Below, piece by piece: positions 9,216 through 17,647 of a stretch of 46,075 nt of DNA (positions are counted from its first letter, which is position 1; the number at the start of each line of letters is the position of its first letter). Both the position numbers and the translations under genes were made by a program. This stretch comes from Gammaproteobacteria bacterium (GTDB lineage: Bacteria; Pseudomonadota; Gammaproteobacteria; Steroidobacterales; Steroidobacteraceae): NCBI GenBank assembly GCA_003134045.1, contig PLAH01000077.1:74868-120942 (forward strand), read 5' to 3'. The notes under the pieces are model-generated. The model was not told the DNA's origin. It was given only the letters and a program-made list of their open reading frames with translations, and did no database searches.

Positions 9216-11852
9216 ATGGCATCTGATCGATTCGTGCGCGTACGCGGCGCACGCGACCACAATCTCAAGAACGTCGACGTCGACATTCCGCGCGACTCGC
9301 TCGTGGTCTTCACCGGCGTATCGGGCTCGGGCAAGTCCTCGCTCGCCTTCGGCACCCTGTACGCCGAGGCGCAGCGGCGCTACTTCGAGTCCGTGGCTCC
9401 CTACGCGCGCCGGCTGATCGATCAAGTCGGCGTTCCCGATGTGGATTCCATCGAAGGCCTGCCGCCCGCGGTGGCCTTGCAGCAGCAGCGCGGCACGGCG
9501 AGCACTCGTTCATCGGTCGGCAGCGTCACCACGATCCTGAATCTGCTGCGCATGTTGTATTCGCGCGCGGGCAGCTACCGGCCCGGACGTCCGATGCTCT
9601 ATGCCGAGGACTTCTCGCCCAATACCGCACAGGGTGCCTGTCCCACCTGCCATGGACTGGGCTACATCTACGACGTGACGGAACGCTCGATGGTGCCCGA
9701 CGAATCGCTCAGCATTCGCGAGCGCGCGATCGCCTCCTGGCCGCCGGCCTGGCAGGGCCAGAACCTGCGCGACATCCTGGTATCGATGGGCTACGACGTC
9801 GATATTCCCTGGCGCGAGCTTCCCAAGAAGGCACGCGACTGGATTTTGTACACGGACGAACAGCCCACCGTGCCGGTGTACGCCGGCTATAGCCCGGCCG
9901 AGACGCGGCGGGCGCTGCGTCGCAAGACCGAGCCGAGCTACCAAGGGACCTTCATGGGGGCGCGCAAATACGTGTTGCACACGTTCGCCACCACCCAGAG
10001 CGCGCTCATGAAGAAACGCGTCGCACGCTTCATGACCGGCACACTATGCCCCAGCTGTCATGGCAAACGGCTCAAGCCCGAAGCGCTCGACGTGACTTTC
10101 GCGGGACTCGACATCGGCGCGCTGGCGCAATTGACGCTCAGCGACCTTGCGAACACGCTGACGCCGGCTTCCAAAGGCACGTTCGAGGCCGCCGCCGACG
10201 TGGACACGCTGAGCCGGCACAGGTCTCGCAAAAATAGCGACAAGCGCATCGCCGTCGGCGGCACCGCCCACACGAACTCCCCCGATGTGCGCCGCACGCC
10301 CAATCTCTCCGAGGAAAAGCGCATCGCCGCGCAGCGCATCTCGATCAACGTCATCGAGCGGATTCGCACCCTGCAGGAACTCGGACTGGGCTACCTCACG
10401 CTGCAGCGGAGCACGCCGACGCTGTCGCCGGGGGAATTGCAGCGGCTGCGGCTCGCCACGCAGATCCGGTCGAACCTGTTCGGCGTCGTGTACGTGCTCG
10501 ACGAGCCCTCGGCCGGCTTGCACCCGGCCGACACGGAGGCGCTGTTGGGCGCCTTCGATCAACTGCGGCGCGCCGGCAATTCGTTGTTCGTGGTCGAGCA
10601 CGATCTCGACGTGATGCGCCATGCGGATTGGATCGTGGACGTAGGGCCGGATGCCGGTGAGCGCGGCGGCCGCGTGCTGTACAGCGGTAAGCTCGCGGGG
10701 CTGCAGCACGTGGCCGAATCGCACACGGCGCGCTACCTCGGCACCCGTCCTTTACGGCGTCAACCGCTGCGCGAGCCCAAGGGTTGGTTCAAGCTCAGGG
10801 GCATCACCCGCAACAGCCTGCGCGGCGTGGACGTGGAATTTCCGATCGGCGTATTCACGGCGGTCACCGGCGTGTCGGGTTCGGGCAAGTCGAGTTTGGT
10901 GAGCCAGGCGCTGGTGGAATTGATGGCATCGTATCTCGGGTCCGAAACCGACCGCATGGCCGAGGAGGAGGACGAAGTGGAACTGACCGCCCAAGGACCG
11001 ATCGCCGGGCACCTCGTGCCGGGATTCGAGGGCATCAAGCGCCTGGTGACCATCGACCAGAAGCCCATCGGCCGCACGCCGCGCTCCAATCTCGCCACCT
11101 ATACCGGGCTGTTCGACGCCGTGCGCGCGCTCTACGCCGCGACGCCCGCCGCCAAGGCGCGGCGCTACAACGCCGGGCGATTCTCGTTCAACGTGGCGAA
11201 GGGACGCTGCGAGACCTGCGAGGGCGAGGGCTTCGTGAGCGTGGAGCTGCTCTTCATGCCGAGTGTGTATGCGTCCTGCCCCACCTGCCATGGCGCGCGC
11301 TACAACGAACAAACGCTGGCCGTGACCTACCGCGGCAAGAACATCGCCGAGGTACTCGGCATGTCGGTCGACGAAGCCTTCGACTTCTTCACCGATGTGC
11401 CGAGCATCCGGCACGCCCTGAGGCTGCTCAAGGATATCGGTCTCGGCTATCTTCGGTTGGGTCAGCCGGCCACCGAGCTGTCCGGCGGCGAGGCGCAGCG
11501 CATCAAGCTCGCGACCGAATTGCAGCGCATTCAGCGCGGTGCGACGCTGTACGTGATCGACGAACCCACCATCGGCCTGCATCCCGCCGACGTGGACAAG
11601 TTGATGGTGCAGCTGGATGCCTTGGTGGACGCAGGCAACACCGTAGTGGTGGCGGAACACGAAATGCGCGTCGCCGCGGCCAGCGACTGGATCATCGACA
11701 TGGGCCCGGGCGCGGGCGGCCTGGGAGGCCAGGTCGTGGCCGTCGGAACGCCGTTCGAGGTTGCCGCGGCCGGCAAGGGCAGGACCGCGCCGTATCTCGC
11801 TACGGCGCTGCGCGAACTAGGAGGCAGTTTTGACGCGGGAGCAAGTGACTAG
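9216..11852 (+). CDS. UvrA-like ABC ATPase, class II (no UvrB-binding domain)
   Basis: An 878-residue twin-ATPase of the UvrA family. Walker A motifs lie at about residues 34-42 (GVSGSGKSS) and 551-559. Zinc-module motifs are CPTCHGLG (about 142), [16 protein letters not shown] (about 666) and [11 protein letters not shown] signatures are SPGELQR (about 404, degenerate) and SGGEAQR (about 755), with Walker B motifs [15 protein letters not shown] and [15 protein letters not shown]. After [19 protein letters not shown] the chain passes almost directly to the zinc module, so the roughly 120-residue UvrB-binding domain of canonical UvrA is absent. Class II proteins are paralogs linked to damage tolerance or drug resistance rather than ordinary excision repair. 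I chose the ATG at 9216, just before the first conserved strand. Confidence 0.92.
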   Translation: MASDRFVRVRGARDHNLKNVDVDIPRDSLVVFTGVSGSGKSSLAFGTLYAEAQRRYFESVAPYARRLIDQVGVPDVDSIEGLPPAVALQQQRGTASTRSSVGSVTTILNLLRMLYSRAGSYRPGRPMLYAEDFSPNTAQGACPTCHGLGYIYDVTERSMVPDESLSIRERAIASWPPAWQGQNLRDILVSMGYDVDIPWRELPKKARDWILYTDEQPTVPVYAGYSPAETRRALRRKTEPSYQGTFMGARKYVLHTFATTQSALMKKRVARFMTGTLCPSCHGKRLKPEALDVTFAGLDIGALAQLTLSDLANTLTPASKGTFEAAADVDTLSRHRSRKNSDKRIAVGGTAHTNSPDVRRTPNLSEEKRIAAQRISINVIERIRTLQELGLGYLTLQRSTPTLSPGELQRLRLATQIRSNLFGVVYVLDEPSAGLHPADTEALLGAFDQLRRAGNSLFVVEHDLDVMRHADWIVDVGPDAGERGGRVLYSGKLAGLQHVAESHTARYLGTRPLRRQPLREPKGWFKLRGITRNSLRGVDVEFPIGVFTAVTGVSGSGKSSLVSQALVELMASYLGSETDRMAEEEDEVELTAQGPIAGHLVPGFEGIKRLVTIDQKPIGRTPRSNLATYTGLFDAVRALYAATPAAKARRYNAGRFSFNVAKGRCETCEGEGFVSVELLFMPSVYASCPTCHGARYNEQTLAVTYRGKNIAEVLGMSVDEAFDFFTDVPSIRHALRLLKDIGLGYLRLGQPATELSGGEAQRIKLATELQRIQRGATLYVIDEPTIGLHPADVDKLMVQLDALVDAGNTVVVAEHEMRVAAASDWIIDMGPGAGGLGGQVVAVGTPFEVAAAGKGRTAPYLATALRELGGSFDAGASD

Positions 11853-11857
11853 TGGAT

Positions 11858-11915
11858 GGCCGCTACCATTCAAGCCCGCGCTTGCGGGCACAAAGACTGA
11901 TCCCGAGAGGCGGCC
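11858..11915. terminator. Hairpins between convergent genes, terminator candidate
   Basis: The 65-base gap between convergent genes holds an inner hairpin GCCCGC-GCTT-GCGGGC (11874-11889) inside a longer-range pair GGCCGC (11858-11863) with GCGGCC (11910-11915). No clear T-tract follows on either strand, so it may be weak or Rho-assisted. Confidence 0.35.
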
Positions 11916-11917
11916 GT

Positions 11918-12472
11918 TCAGCGTGATGCAAGCTCGGCACGATGCAGGGGCTGGCCGTCAATCGGATGAGCAGGGGTCTCGAGCACCAGCTGGTAGAAAC
12001 CAAGATCCAGCCATGTGCCAAATTTGAATGCGGCGTGCCGGATCGTTCCAGCATGCACAAATCCAAGCTTTTCGTGCAAGGCAATACTGGCCGTGTTGGT
12101 GACGTCGATGCCGCCAACCATGACGTGATACTGCTGTTCTTTAGCCGCTTCAATCAACTTTCGCACGAGCGCTACGCCAATGCCTTTGCCGCGATGGTCC
12201 TTGTGTACGTAGACCGAATGTTCCACTGAATACTTGTAGGCCGGCCAGTCGCGAAAGGTTCCGTAGCTTGCGAATCCGAGGAGATTGCCAAGCGAGCCGA
12301 CAACTCCAATCACGGGGAAACTGCCCCGGTCTTTTGCTTCGAACCATCCGGTCATACTCTCAGGTGTTCGTGGCTTGTAGTCGTAAAGCGCGGTCGAACT
12401 CACGATGGCTTCATTGAAGATATCGAGAATTGCGCTTGCATGGGTTTCGTAATTACACGTGACGAACTTCAC
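11918..12472 (-). CDS. GNAT N-acetyltransferase, phosphinothricin acetyltransferase-like
   Basis: A 184-residue GCN5-related acetyltransferase that transfers acetyl from acetyl-CoA to a small amine. The acetyl-CoA pyrophosphate loop is HRGKGIGVAL (residues 93-102), preceded by YSVEHSVYVH and followed by GGIDVTNTASIALHEKLGF and FKFGTWLDLGFYQL. This combination is typical of the Pat/Bar/methionine-sulfoximine acetyltransferase subgroup. The GTG at 12472 is chosen over an upstream ATG because GGGAGAA precedes it at good spacing and homology starts there. Base composition is lower than in its neighbours (12061-12180 has 63 G/C of 120), suggesting acquisition. Confidence 0.85.
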   Translation of the reverse strand: MKFVTCNYETHASAILDIFNEAIVSSTALYDYKPRTPESMTGWFEAKDRGSFPVIGVVGSLGNLLGFASYGTFRDWPAYKYSVEHSVYVHKDHRGKGIGVALVRKLIEAAKEQQYHVMVGGIDVTNTASIALHEKLGFVHAGTIRHAAFKFGTWLDLGFYQLVLETPAHPIDGQPLHRAELASR

Positions 12473-12557
12473 GACGTTCTCCCGGTGGCCCCTGACTGCT
12501 TGCTGGCATGTACCAAAACGCCTCGGAAGCACGAAGCTACAGCTATGCGCTGCCTCC

Positions 12558-13115
12558 TCACCCCGACCGAGCGAACCCCATCACCTCCCCGGCGATGAGA
12601 TCGAGCTGCTGGGCCACGCGCGGCACCAGGCACACGCCGGCGTGATCGAACACCTGTTCCGCCGAATTGATGGCGGCGCCGAGGGGCGTCGGCCAGCCGC
12701 GCAGGGCATGCACGATGTCGCGCAAGGCGCCCAGCGTGTTCACGGCGCCCGGCCAGCCGCCGGCGGTTGCGATGCAGCCCACTGCACGGCCGCTGAAATA
12801 GGGCCGGACATCGGTGCGCAAGTCCTCGGCGTAGTCCAGCGCGTTCTTGATGAGCCCCGAAATGCTGCCGTGGTAGCCGGGCGAACCCAAGATGATGCCG
12901 TCGGCCAGGGCCAGCTGCGCGACCAGATCGCGCGCCGCTGCGCTGCGGTCGGGGTTCTCGGGCTGGTACATGGGCAGCTCGAGCGCCGGACCACAGAGGA
13001 GCTTGGTCCGTGCCCCGCTGCGCTCGGCGGCGTCCAGTACATGCCGCATCGCTTTTTCCGTGGTCGAACCGAGGCGCAAGGTGCCGCCGACTGCAACGAT
13101 ATAGGGGGAACTCAC
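12558..13115 (-). CDS. NADPH-dependent FMN reductase family protein
   Basis: A 185-residue flavodoxin-fold protein of the NADPH-dependent FMN reductase family (SsuE/ArsH/YieF type). The FMN phosphate loop is near the N-terminus (GGTLRLGSTTEKA), and the second flavin loop is GSPGYHGSISGLIKNALDY. Such enzymes reduce FMN or quinones with NAD(P)H in the cytoplasm. The GTG at 13115 gives the correct short N-terminus directly before the first beta-strand (YIVAVGG). The acetyltransferase gene lies 85 bases downstream on the same strand. The physiological acceptor cannot be determined. Confidence 0.85.
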   Translation of the reverse strand: MSSPYIVAVGGTLRLGSTTEKAMRHVLDAAERSGARTKLLCGPALELPMYQPENPDRSAAARDLVAQLALADGIILGSPGYHGSISGLIKNALDYAEDLRTDVRPYFSGRAVGCIATAGGWPGAVNTLGALRDIVHALRGWPTPLGAAINSAEQVFDHAGVCLVPRVAQQLDLIAGEVMGFARSG

Positions 13116-13286
13116 CTGAACTTAAACCTTTTGAGGCACGACCGCCCCGCATCCTACACGAATCGGCCCGGCGAGCAGTTCATCACACTTTTGGCGCAAA
13201 CCAGGAAGCTATTCCTGCGGCGCGCTTAAGAACGGCGCATTCGGGTCGCTTACCCAGGGAAGTGTCCCAGAAAAAGAAGCTGAGCC

Positions 13287-13736
13287 GTGCCTTCAGCCAG
13301 AACGATACTCGATAATCTCCTGGACAGCGGCATAACGGGAAGCGATCCACGGGCGGCCGATCGCATACTGATGCGCCGGATTCGGACCATCAACGGGTAT
13401 ACGCTGACCATCATCATGGTCGATTTGTTGGGCATGGGACCGGCGGCCGGCCGCGCACCGCCATATCCCGAGCAGGCCGAACTCAAAGGACAGCCGGTCC
13501 CCGTGGTCGACGACAATTCCACCAACCGCAAAGTGCTGCGGGGACAGCTGCTACGGTGCGCGACCGCCGCCATCGACGCCGCGGCGCAATTGGAAGCCGC
13601 GGCGGCGGGCGCCGAAACCGATCGATTGGCGGAGCTCACGCAGCGGCTGCGCCGCGAATTCGTCTGCGCCACCGAATTCCTGCGGTCGAAAGTCACGCCC
13701 GCTGAACAGCGCGCGGTAGGCGACCGCGCTCAGTGA
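13287..13736 (+). pseudogene. In-frame relic of a hybrid sensor kinase
   Basis: An open frame of 149 codons from a GTG looks like three joined pieces of a larger protein. Residues about 20-55 resemble the start of a membrane sensor (RRIRTINGYTLTIIMVDLLG). Residues about 66-90 are the beginning of a response-regulator receiver domain (PVPVVDDNSTNRKVLRGQLL), with the acidic pair but without the phosphoacceptor Asp region. Residues about 97-135 resemble the last helices of an Hpt domain (QLEAAAAGAETDRLAELTQR). The intervening kinase, most of the receiver and the phosphorylated His are gone. Its 3' end overlaps the convergent EmrA-like gene by 7 bases. An unrelated small protein is possible. Confidence 0.5.
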
Positions 13737-14908
13737 GCCGCGTCGCTGCCGAGATTTTGCCGCACGACGGCGTCGGCTTCCGCGTTGGCCTTCTCGAGAT
13801 CCTGAGCGTAGACCTGGGTATCGCCCACCGGCCGATCCGCAGCCTCGAGCGCCAACACCGGACCCGAGCGGCTCGTGGTATCGACGGTGACCGTCGCGGA
13901 CAGACCGACGCGCAGCGGCGATTTCGCGAGGTCGGCATCGTCGATCTCGATTCTCACCGGCACCCGCTGCACCACTTTGATCCAGTTGCCCGACGCATTT
14001 TGCGCCGGCAGCAAGGCGAACGCCGCGCCCGTCCCCGCCGCCATGCCTTTGACGTGGCCGTGATAAAGGAACGAGCCGCCGTAGAGGTCGCTCTTGACCT
14101 CGGCCGGCTGGCCGATGCGCAAATGGCGCAGCTGCACTTCCTTGAAATTGGCATCCACCCATAGCGAGTTCAGCGGGATCACCGTCATCAGTGCCTGCCC
14201 GGCCTGCACATGCTGGCCCAACTGCACGCTGCGCTCGGCGACGTAGCCGGTCACCGGTGCGATCACGGCGTTGCGTCGTGCCGCGATCCACGCATCGCGA
14301 TACGCGGCCTTGGCTTGCAATACGGCCGGATTGTCCTCGACGTGGGTGCCGTCGACCAAGGCGTGCGAGGCCACGGACTGGCGCTGCGCCTGCAGCAGCG
14401 CGGCGCGCGCCAACGCGACGCTCTCGCGCGCATGCCGGACCTCTTCCGGGGCGATCGCACTGTCCGCTAGCAGCGGCTCGCGCTTCGCAAGATCCGCTGC
14501 GGCGCGCCCCAGCTCCAATTTGCGGGTGGTGATCATCGAATCGTATTGCTCCGCCGTCGCACGCTCCTGACGCACCTGACGCACGGTTTGTCCGAGCGAA
14601 CTCGCGCTGCGTGCGAGTCCGGTTTCGGCGTCGATCGGATCGAGGCGCACCAGCACCTGACCCGCCTTGACGAGTTGGGTGTCGTCGGTGAGTACGGCGA
14701 TCACCGTTCCGGACACTTGCGCCGAGATCACGACTTTGTTGCCGTTGACGTAGGCATCGTCGGTGCGTTCGCGCTTGGCCAGCACCAGCACGAAGAACAG
14801 CGCCCACAGCGCGCCTAAGACGATGAAAATCAGCGCGATGAGCAGCAGGATTCTGCGGCGCTTGGCCGCAGGCGCCGCCTCGGGCGCGGTCTCGATGGTT
14901 GCATTCAT
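13730..14908 (-). CDS. emrA: EmrA/HlyD-type membrane fusion protein
   Basis: A 392-residue adaptor of MFS-type drug pumps. One N-terminal transmembrane helix (residues about 18-42) is followed by the family hallmark KRERTDDAYVNGNKVVISAQ, a long coiled hairpin and the second lipoyl half (NAVIAPVTGYVAERSVQLGQ), then the beta-barrel with WVDANFKEVQL. EmrA connects an EmrB-type MFS pump to an outer-membrane channel. It overlaps the upstream outer-membrane factor gene (ATGA at 14905-14908). Unusually, no EmrB-type permease gene follows; the next DNA holds a degenerate relic on the other strand. Confidence 0.92.
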   Translation of the reverse strand: MNATIETAPEAAPAAKRRRILLLIALIFIVLGALWALFFVLVLAKRERTDDAYVNGNKVVISAQVSGTVIAVLTDDTQLVKAGQVLVRLDPIDAETGLARSASSLGQTVRQVRQERATAEQYDSMITTRKLELGRAAADLAKREPLLADSAIAPEEVRHARESVALARAALLQAQRQSVASHALVDGTHVEDNPAVLQAKAAYRDAWIAARRNAVIAPVTGYVAERSVQLGQHVQAGQALMTVIPLNSLWVDANFKEVQLRHLRIGQPAEVKSDLYGGSFLYHGHVKGMAAGTGAAFALLPAQNASGNWIKVVQRVPVRIEIDDADLAKSPLRVGLSATVTVDTTSRSGPVLALEAADRPVGDTQVYAQDLEKANAEADAVVRQNLGSDAAH

Positions 14909-16317
14909 GGTGTTGCTTTGGTCCTTTCATAGCCGCCGCCGAGGGCGCGCTGTAATCCGATGTCCGTCGACAAGGCTTGCGCGTCCAGCTGCAACAGCGC
15001 GTCGCGTTGTTCGATCCAAGAATCCGTCGCGGTCAATTCGGTCCGGGAATCGTCCACGCCCTGCCGCACGCGCGCCGCGGCGCTGGCTCTCAGGCGCTGC
15101 GCCGCATCGACTTCGATGACGCGCTGCGCTCTTTGCGCGGCGATCTGCGCGCGCGTTGCGGCCTGCGTCGCGACATCGCGTGCAGCGTCCACCAGGGTCT
15201 CCCGATAGCTGGCCACGGCCGAGTCGATGCCCACCTGCGCCGCGCCGTAGCGCGCTTTCAGGCGTCCCTCGTCGAATATCGGCAGATGCACGGCGGCAGC
15301 CACTTGCGGTACCCGGCTGCCGTAGTTCAGCAGGTTGCCGATGTCGATGCTTTGCACGCCCAGGAGCGCATTGATGCTGATATCGGGATAGAACTCGGCG
15401 CGTGCCGAATCGCGATTTTTTTCCGCCGCTTCCACGCGCCAACGGCTGGCCGTGATGTCCGCGCGGCGCGCGAGCAGATCGATGCCGACATCGTCCGGCA
15501 GTGCGCCGTCGATGGCCGGCAGCGGTTTGGCCGTGAAGGCCGGCAGATCCGCGGCGCTGCTGCCCACCAGTGCGGCGATCGCGACGACGCGCAGCCTCGC
15601 GGAACCCTCGAGGCCGGCGATCTGTTCGCGCACTGCGGCCACGCCGGAGTCGGCACGATGCATCTGATCCGCGGACTCGAGCTCGGCGTGAATGCGCGAT
15701 GCGGTGATGCCGGCTTCGCGCAGCAGGGTGGTCTCGCGTTCGCGCGCGAGCGTGAGGCGGCTCTGATCGGCTTGCCAGCCGAAGTACGCGTCCGCCACCG
15801 ACGTAGCCAGCATCAACGCGGCCGCGCTGCGCTCCGCCCGGGCGGCATGCGCCTCGTCCAAGGCCGCGTCCACCAAGTCCTTCTGCTTGCCCCACCAGTC
15901 GAAGGTGTAGCTCGCCTGCAGACCCAGGTCATACAAGTCGTACCAGTAGAACCCCAACAATCGCGGCGGGAATACGCCGTTGTCGCTGAGCCGCTGGCGA
16001 TCCGCATCGGCCACCGCATCGATGTGCGCGCCGCTGACAGCGCCGGCAATGCGCACCGACTGGCGCGCCGAATCGAAACGGGCACGCGCGGCGGCCAAGG
16101 TCGGCGAGGATTTCAATGCCATGTCGATGAGCTGATCGAGCGTTGCATCGTGGTAGCGCTTCCACCAGTCCGGCGCCGGCCAGGTGCCATGTTCGCCGGC
16201 GTAGTCGCTGAGCGGCGCCTGGGTCGGCAAGGCCGCCGGCCGCGGCTTCGATGGCAGTCCCACGCAGCCGCTCATCGACAGCGCCGCGGCCAGCACGCTC
16301 GCACGCCAGAGCGTCAA
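14905..16317 (-). CDS. NodT-family outer-membrane factor lipoprotein
   Basis: A 470-residue TolC-like channel. A signal peptide with lipobox (LAAALSMSGC, Cys about 18) begins right at the chosen TTG (16317), whose TTGA overlaps the stop of the MarR gene. The open frame extends further upstream but only antisense to conserved MarR sequence. It shows the two-repeat OEP architecture: WWKRYHDATLDQLIDMALKS, ASYTFDWWGKQKDLVDAALD, LARRADITASRWRVEAAEKN and the terminal ALGGGY. It lies between MarR and EmrA genes with four-base overlaps, so it is the channel partner of the EmrA-like adaptor. Confidence 0.9.
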   Translation of the reverse strand: MTLWRASVLAAALSMSGCVGLPSKPRPAALPTQAPLSDYAGEHGTWPAPDWWKRYHDATLDQLIDMALKSSPTLAAARARFDSARQSVRIAGAVSGAHIDAVADADRQRLSDNGVFPPRLLGFYWYDLYDLGLQASYTFDWWGKQKDLVDAALDEAHAARAERSAAALMLATSVADAYFGWQADQSRLTLARERETTLLREAGITASRIHAELESADQMHRADSGVAAVREQIAGLEGSARLRVVAIAALVGSSAADLPAFTAKPLPAIDGALPDDVGIDLLARRADITASRWRVEAAEKNRDSARAEFYPDISINALLGVQSIDIGNLLNYGSRVPQVAAAVHLPIFDEGRLKARYGAAQVGIDSAVASYRETLVDAARDVATQAATRAQIAAQRAQRVIEVDAAQRLRASAAARVRQGVDDSRTELTATDSWIEQRDALLQLDAQALSTDIGLQRALGGGYERTKATP

Positions 16318-16859
16318 GCGGTACGCTCCGCCGCCGCGGGTTGCGCCATGACGGCATCCAGCCTCAGGCCCAGGCGCTTCAGCTGGCCCACCAGATGCGC
16401 CAGTTCCTGCTCGGAGAAGCCCTCGAACAGGTCGTGTACGGGCCCGAACAGTTTGGGCAGCAGCTGGCGCACCAGATCCTCGCCCTGCTCCGTGATGCGC
16501 AACACCATCTTGCGGCGGTCGTGGGCGCTCGAGCCGCGCGTGATGAGATCGCGGCCGACCAGCGCATCGCTGATGCGCGACATGTTGGCCGGGCTCTGCG
16601 ACGTGCGGCCGCACAGTTCGCTCGGATGAGCGATGCCGTCCGGCTGGGAAAACAGCGTGGTCAGGACCCGAAATTCGGCCTCCGTGAGACCAAAGGGCCG
16701 GATCTGCTGTTCGAACAGGCTTGCCATGCCCCGCCCCAGATGCAGCAGCAATCGGCTGATGAGCACCCCCGATACCGGCAGGTCCGGTACGCGCTCACGC
16801 AATCGTTCCAGATTCGCTTCGACCTCGTGTACATGAAGGGGTGGGGATGTAATATTCAT
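16314..16859 (-). CDS. MarR family transcriptional regulator (efflux cluster)
   Basis: A 181-residue winged-helix regulator. The core begins with LTEAEFRVLTTLFSQPDG (residues 58-75), and the recognition helix region is RTSQSPANMSRISDALVGRD (85-104). The wing has the MarR hallmark DRRKMVLRITEQG (114-126). It is first in the operon marR-OMF-emrA and divergent from a TetR gene. A perfect palindrome GTTAGCTAAC lies immediately before its start codon, and a related site covers its predicted -10 box, which suggests autorepression (inference). Confidence 0.9.
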   Translation of the reverse strand: MNITSPPLHVHEVEANLERLRERVPDLPVSGVLISRLLLHLGRGMASLFEQQIRPFGLTEAEFRVLTTLFSQPDGIAHPSELCGRTSQSPANMSRISDALVGRDLITRGSSAHDRRKMVLRITEQGEDLVRQLLPKLFGPVHDLFEGFSEQELAHLVGQLKRLGLRLDAVMAQPAAAERTA

Positions 16860-16861
16860 TC

Positions 16862-16871
16862 GTTAGCTAAC
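16862..16871. promoter_or_regulatory. Palindrome GTTAGCTAAC at the MarR gene start, operator candidate
   Basis: A perfect 10-base inverted repeat three to twelve bases upstream of the MarR ATG (16859), overlapping the ribosome binding position. The related site at 16900-16909 shares eight-base cores TTAGCTAA and TTATCTAA. Candidate site for the MarR dimer. Confidence 0.45.
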
Positions 16872-16899
16872 CATTAACTTCCGTATATTTTAGAGGCTG

Positions 16900-16928
16900 A
16901 TTATCTAATTCGTAAATAGTTCTTGCAA
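16900..16928 (-). promoter_or_regulatory. Promoter of the MarR-OMF-EmrA operon with overlapping operator
   Basis: On the minus strand, TTGCAA (16928-16923) and GATAAT (16905-16900) are separated by exactly 17 bases, giving a start near 16893. The -10 box is part of the inverted repeat ATTATCTAAT (16900-16909), which resembles the palindrome at the gene start. Binding there would block RNA polymerase. Confidence 0.5.
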
Positions 16929-16959
16929 TGGAAAACGACACCTGTCATTTTCCCCGAGC

Positions 16960-17646
16960 ATGTACAGACGCAGCGATACGGATACTGCAACGCACAATCG
17001 TGTGGGCCGACCCCGCCGTGGCACCGAAGGCGCCCGGGCGGACCAACTGATCGCGGCCGCCACGCGGGTATTTCTACGCGATGGCTACGGCGCGGCCAGC
17101 GTCGATAAGGTGGCCGCCGAGGCGGGGGTTTCAACCCGCACGATTTACGAGCGCTACAAGAATAAGGCCGACTTGTTGGGCGCCGTCTGCGGGCGCTTGG
17201 TGGAACGCGACATGGCGGCGGTGCTGGCACCCGACGAACTCGACCGCTTGGAGCCGCGCCAAGCGCTGACGGTCATCGGCGAGGCCGTGACCGGCCGCGC
17301 CTGCAATCCGGACTCGGCCGCCCTCTTCCGCATCCTCGCCACCGAGGCGCACCGCTTTCCGGAACTCGCGGCGAAAATGCGCGGCAGCGCCAAGGAGCGG
17401 ATCAACGATGCGATCGCCAATTATTTCCGCGGCCAGATTTGCCGCGGCACCTTGAGCCTCGCCGACCCGGATCGAGCGGCGGTGCTGTTCATGCAGATGC
17501 TCTGCGCCGAACTGCATGAGCGCCTGCTGTTCGGTTCGGCGGAGGAATTGGCGGCGCTCGATTTCACCGCGCACCTCAGTCATGCGATCGAGATTTTCCT
17601 GCACGGCGCCGTTCCGCGCGTGCGCCCGAGCAACGAGGGGCCCTGA
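16960..17646 (+). CDS. TetR family transcriptional regulator
   Basis: A 228-residue TetR-type repressor. The N-terminal DNA-binding domain spans about residues 26-72, with recognition region VAAEAGVSTRTIYERYKNKA (51-70). The C-terminal two thirds are helical and ligand-binding, with the AcrR/RutR-like pattern LFRILATEAHRFPELA. It is divergent from the MarR-led efflux cluster and lies one base before the second RND operon, so it is probably cotranscribed with that operon and represses it (inference). The ATG at 16960 leaves a 100-base divergent promoter region; the 20-residue basic leader before the domain is common in this family. Confidence 0.9.
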   Translation: MYRRSDTDTATHNRVGRPRRGTEGARADQLIAAATRVFLRDGYGAASVDKVAAEAGVSTRTIYERYKNKADLLGAVCGRLVERDMAAVLAPDELDRLEPRQALTVIGEAVTGRACNPDSAALFRILATEAHRFPELAAKMRGSAKERINDAIANYFRGQICRGTLSLADPDRAAVLFMQMLCAELHERLLFGSAEELAALDFTAHLSHAIEIFLHGAVPRVRPSNEGP

Positions 17647-17647
17647 T

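Noticed and set aside
16318..16614. Upstream extension of the NodT channel gene through the MarR gene
   Set aside because: The extension has no similarity and is antiphase to conserved MarR sequence; a signal peptide with lipobox starts at the TTG at 16317.
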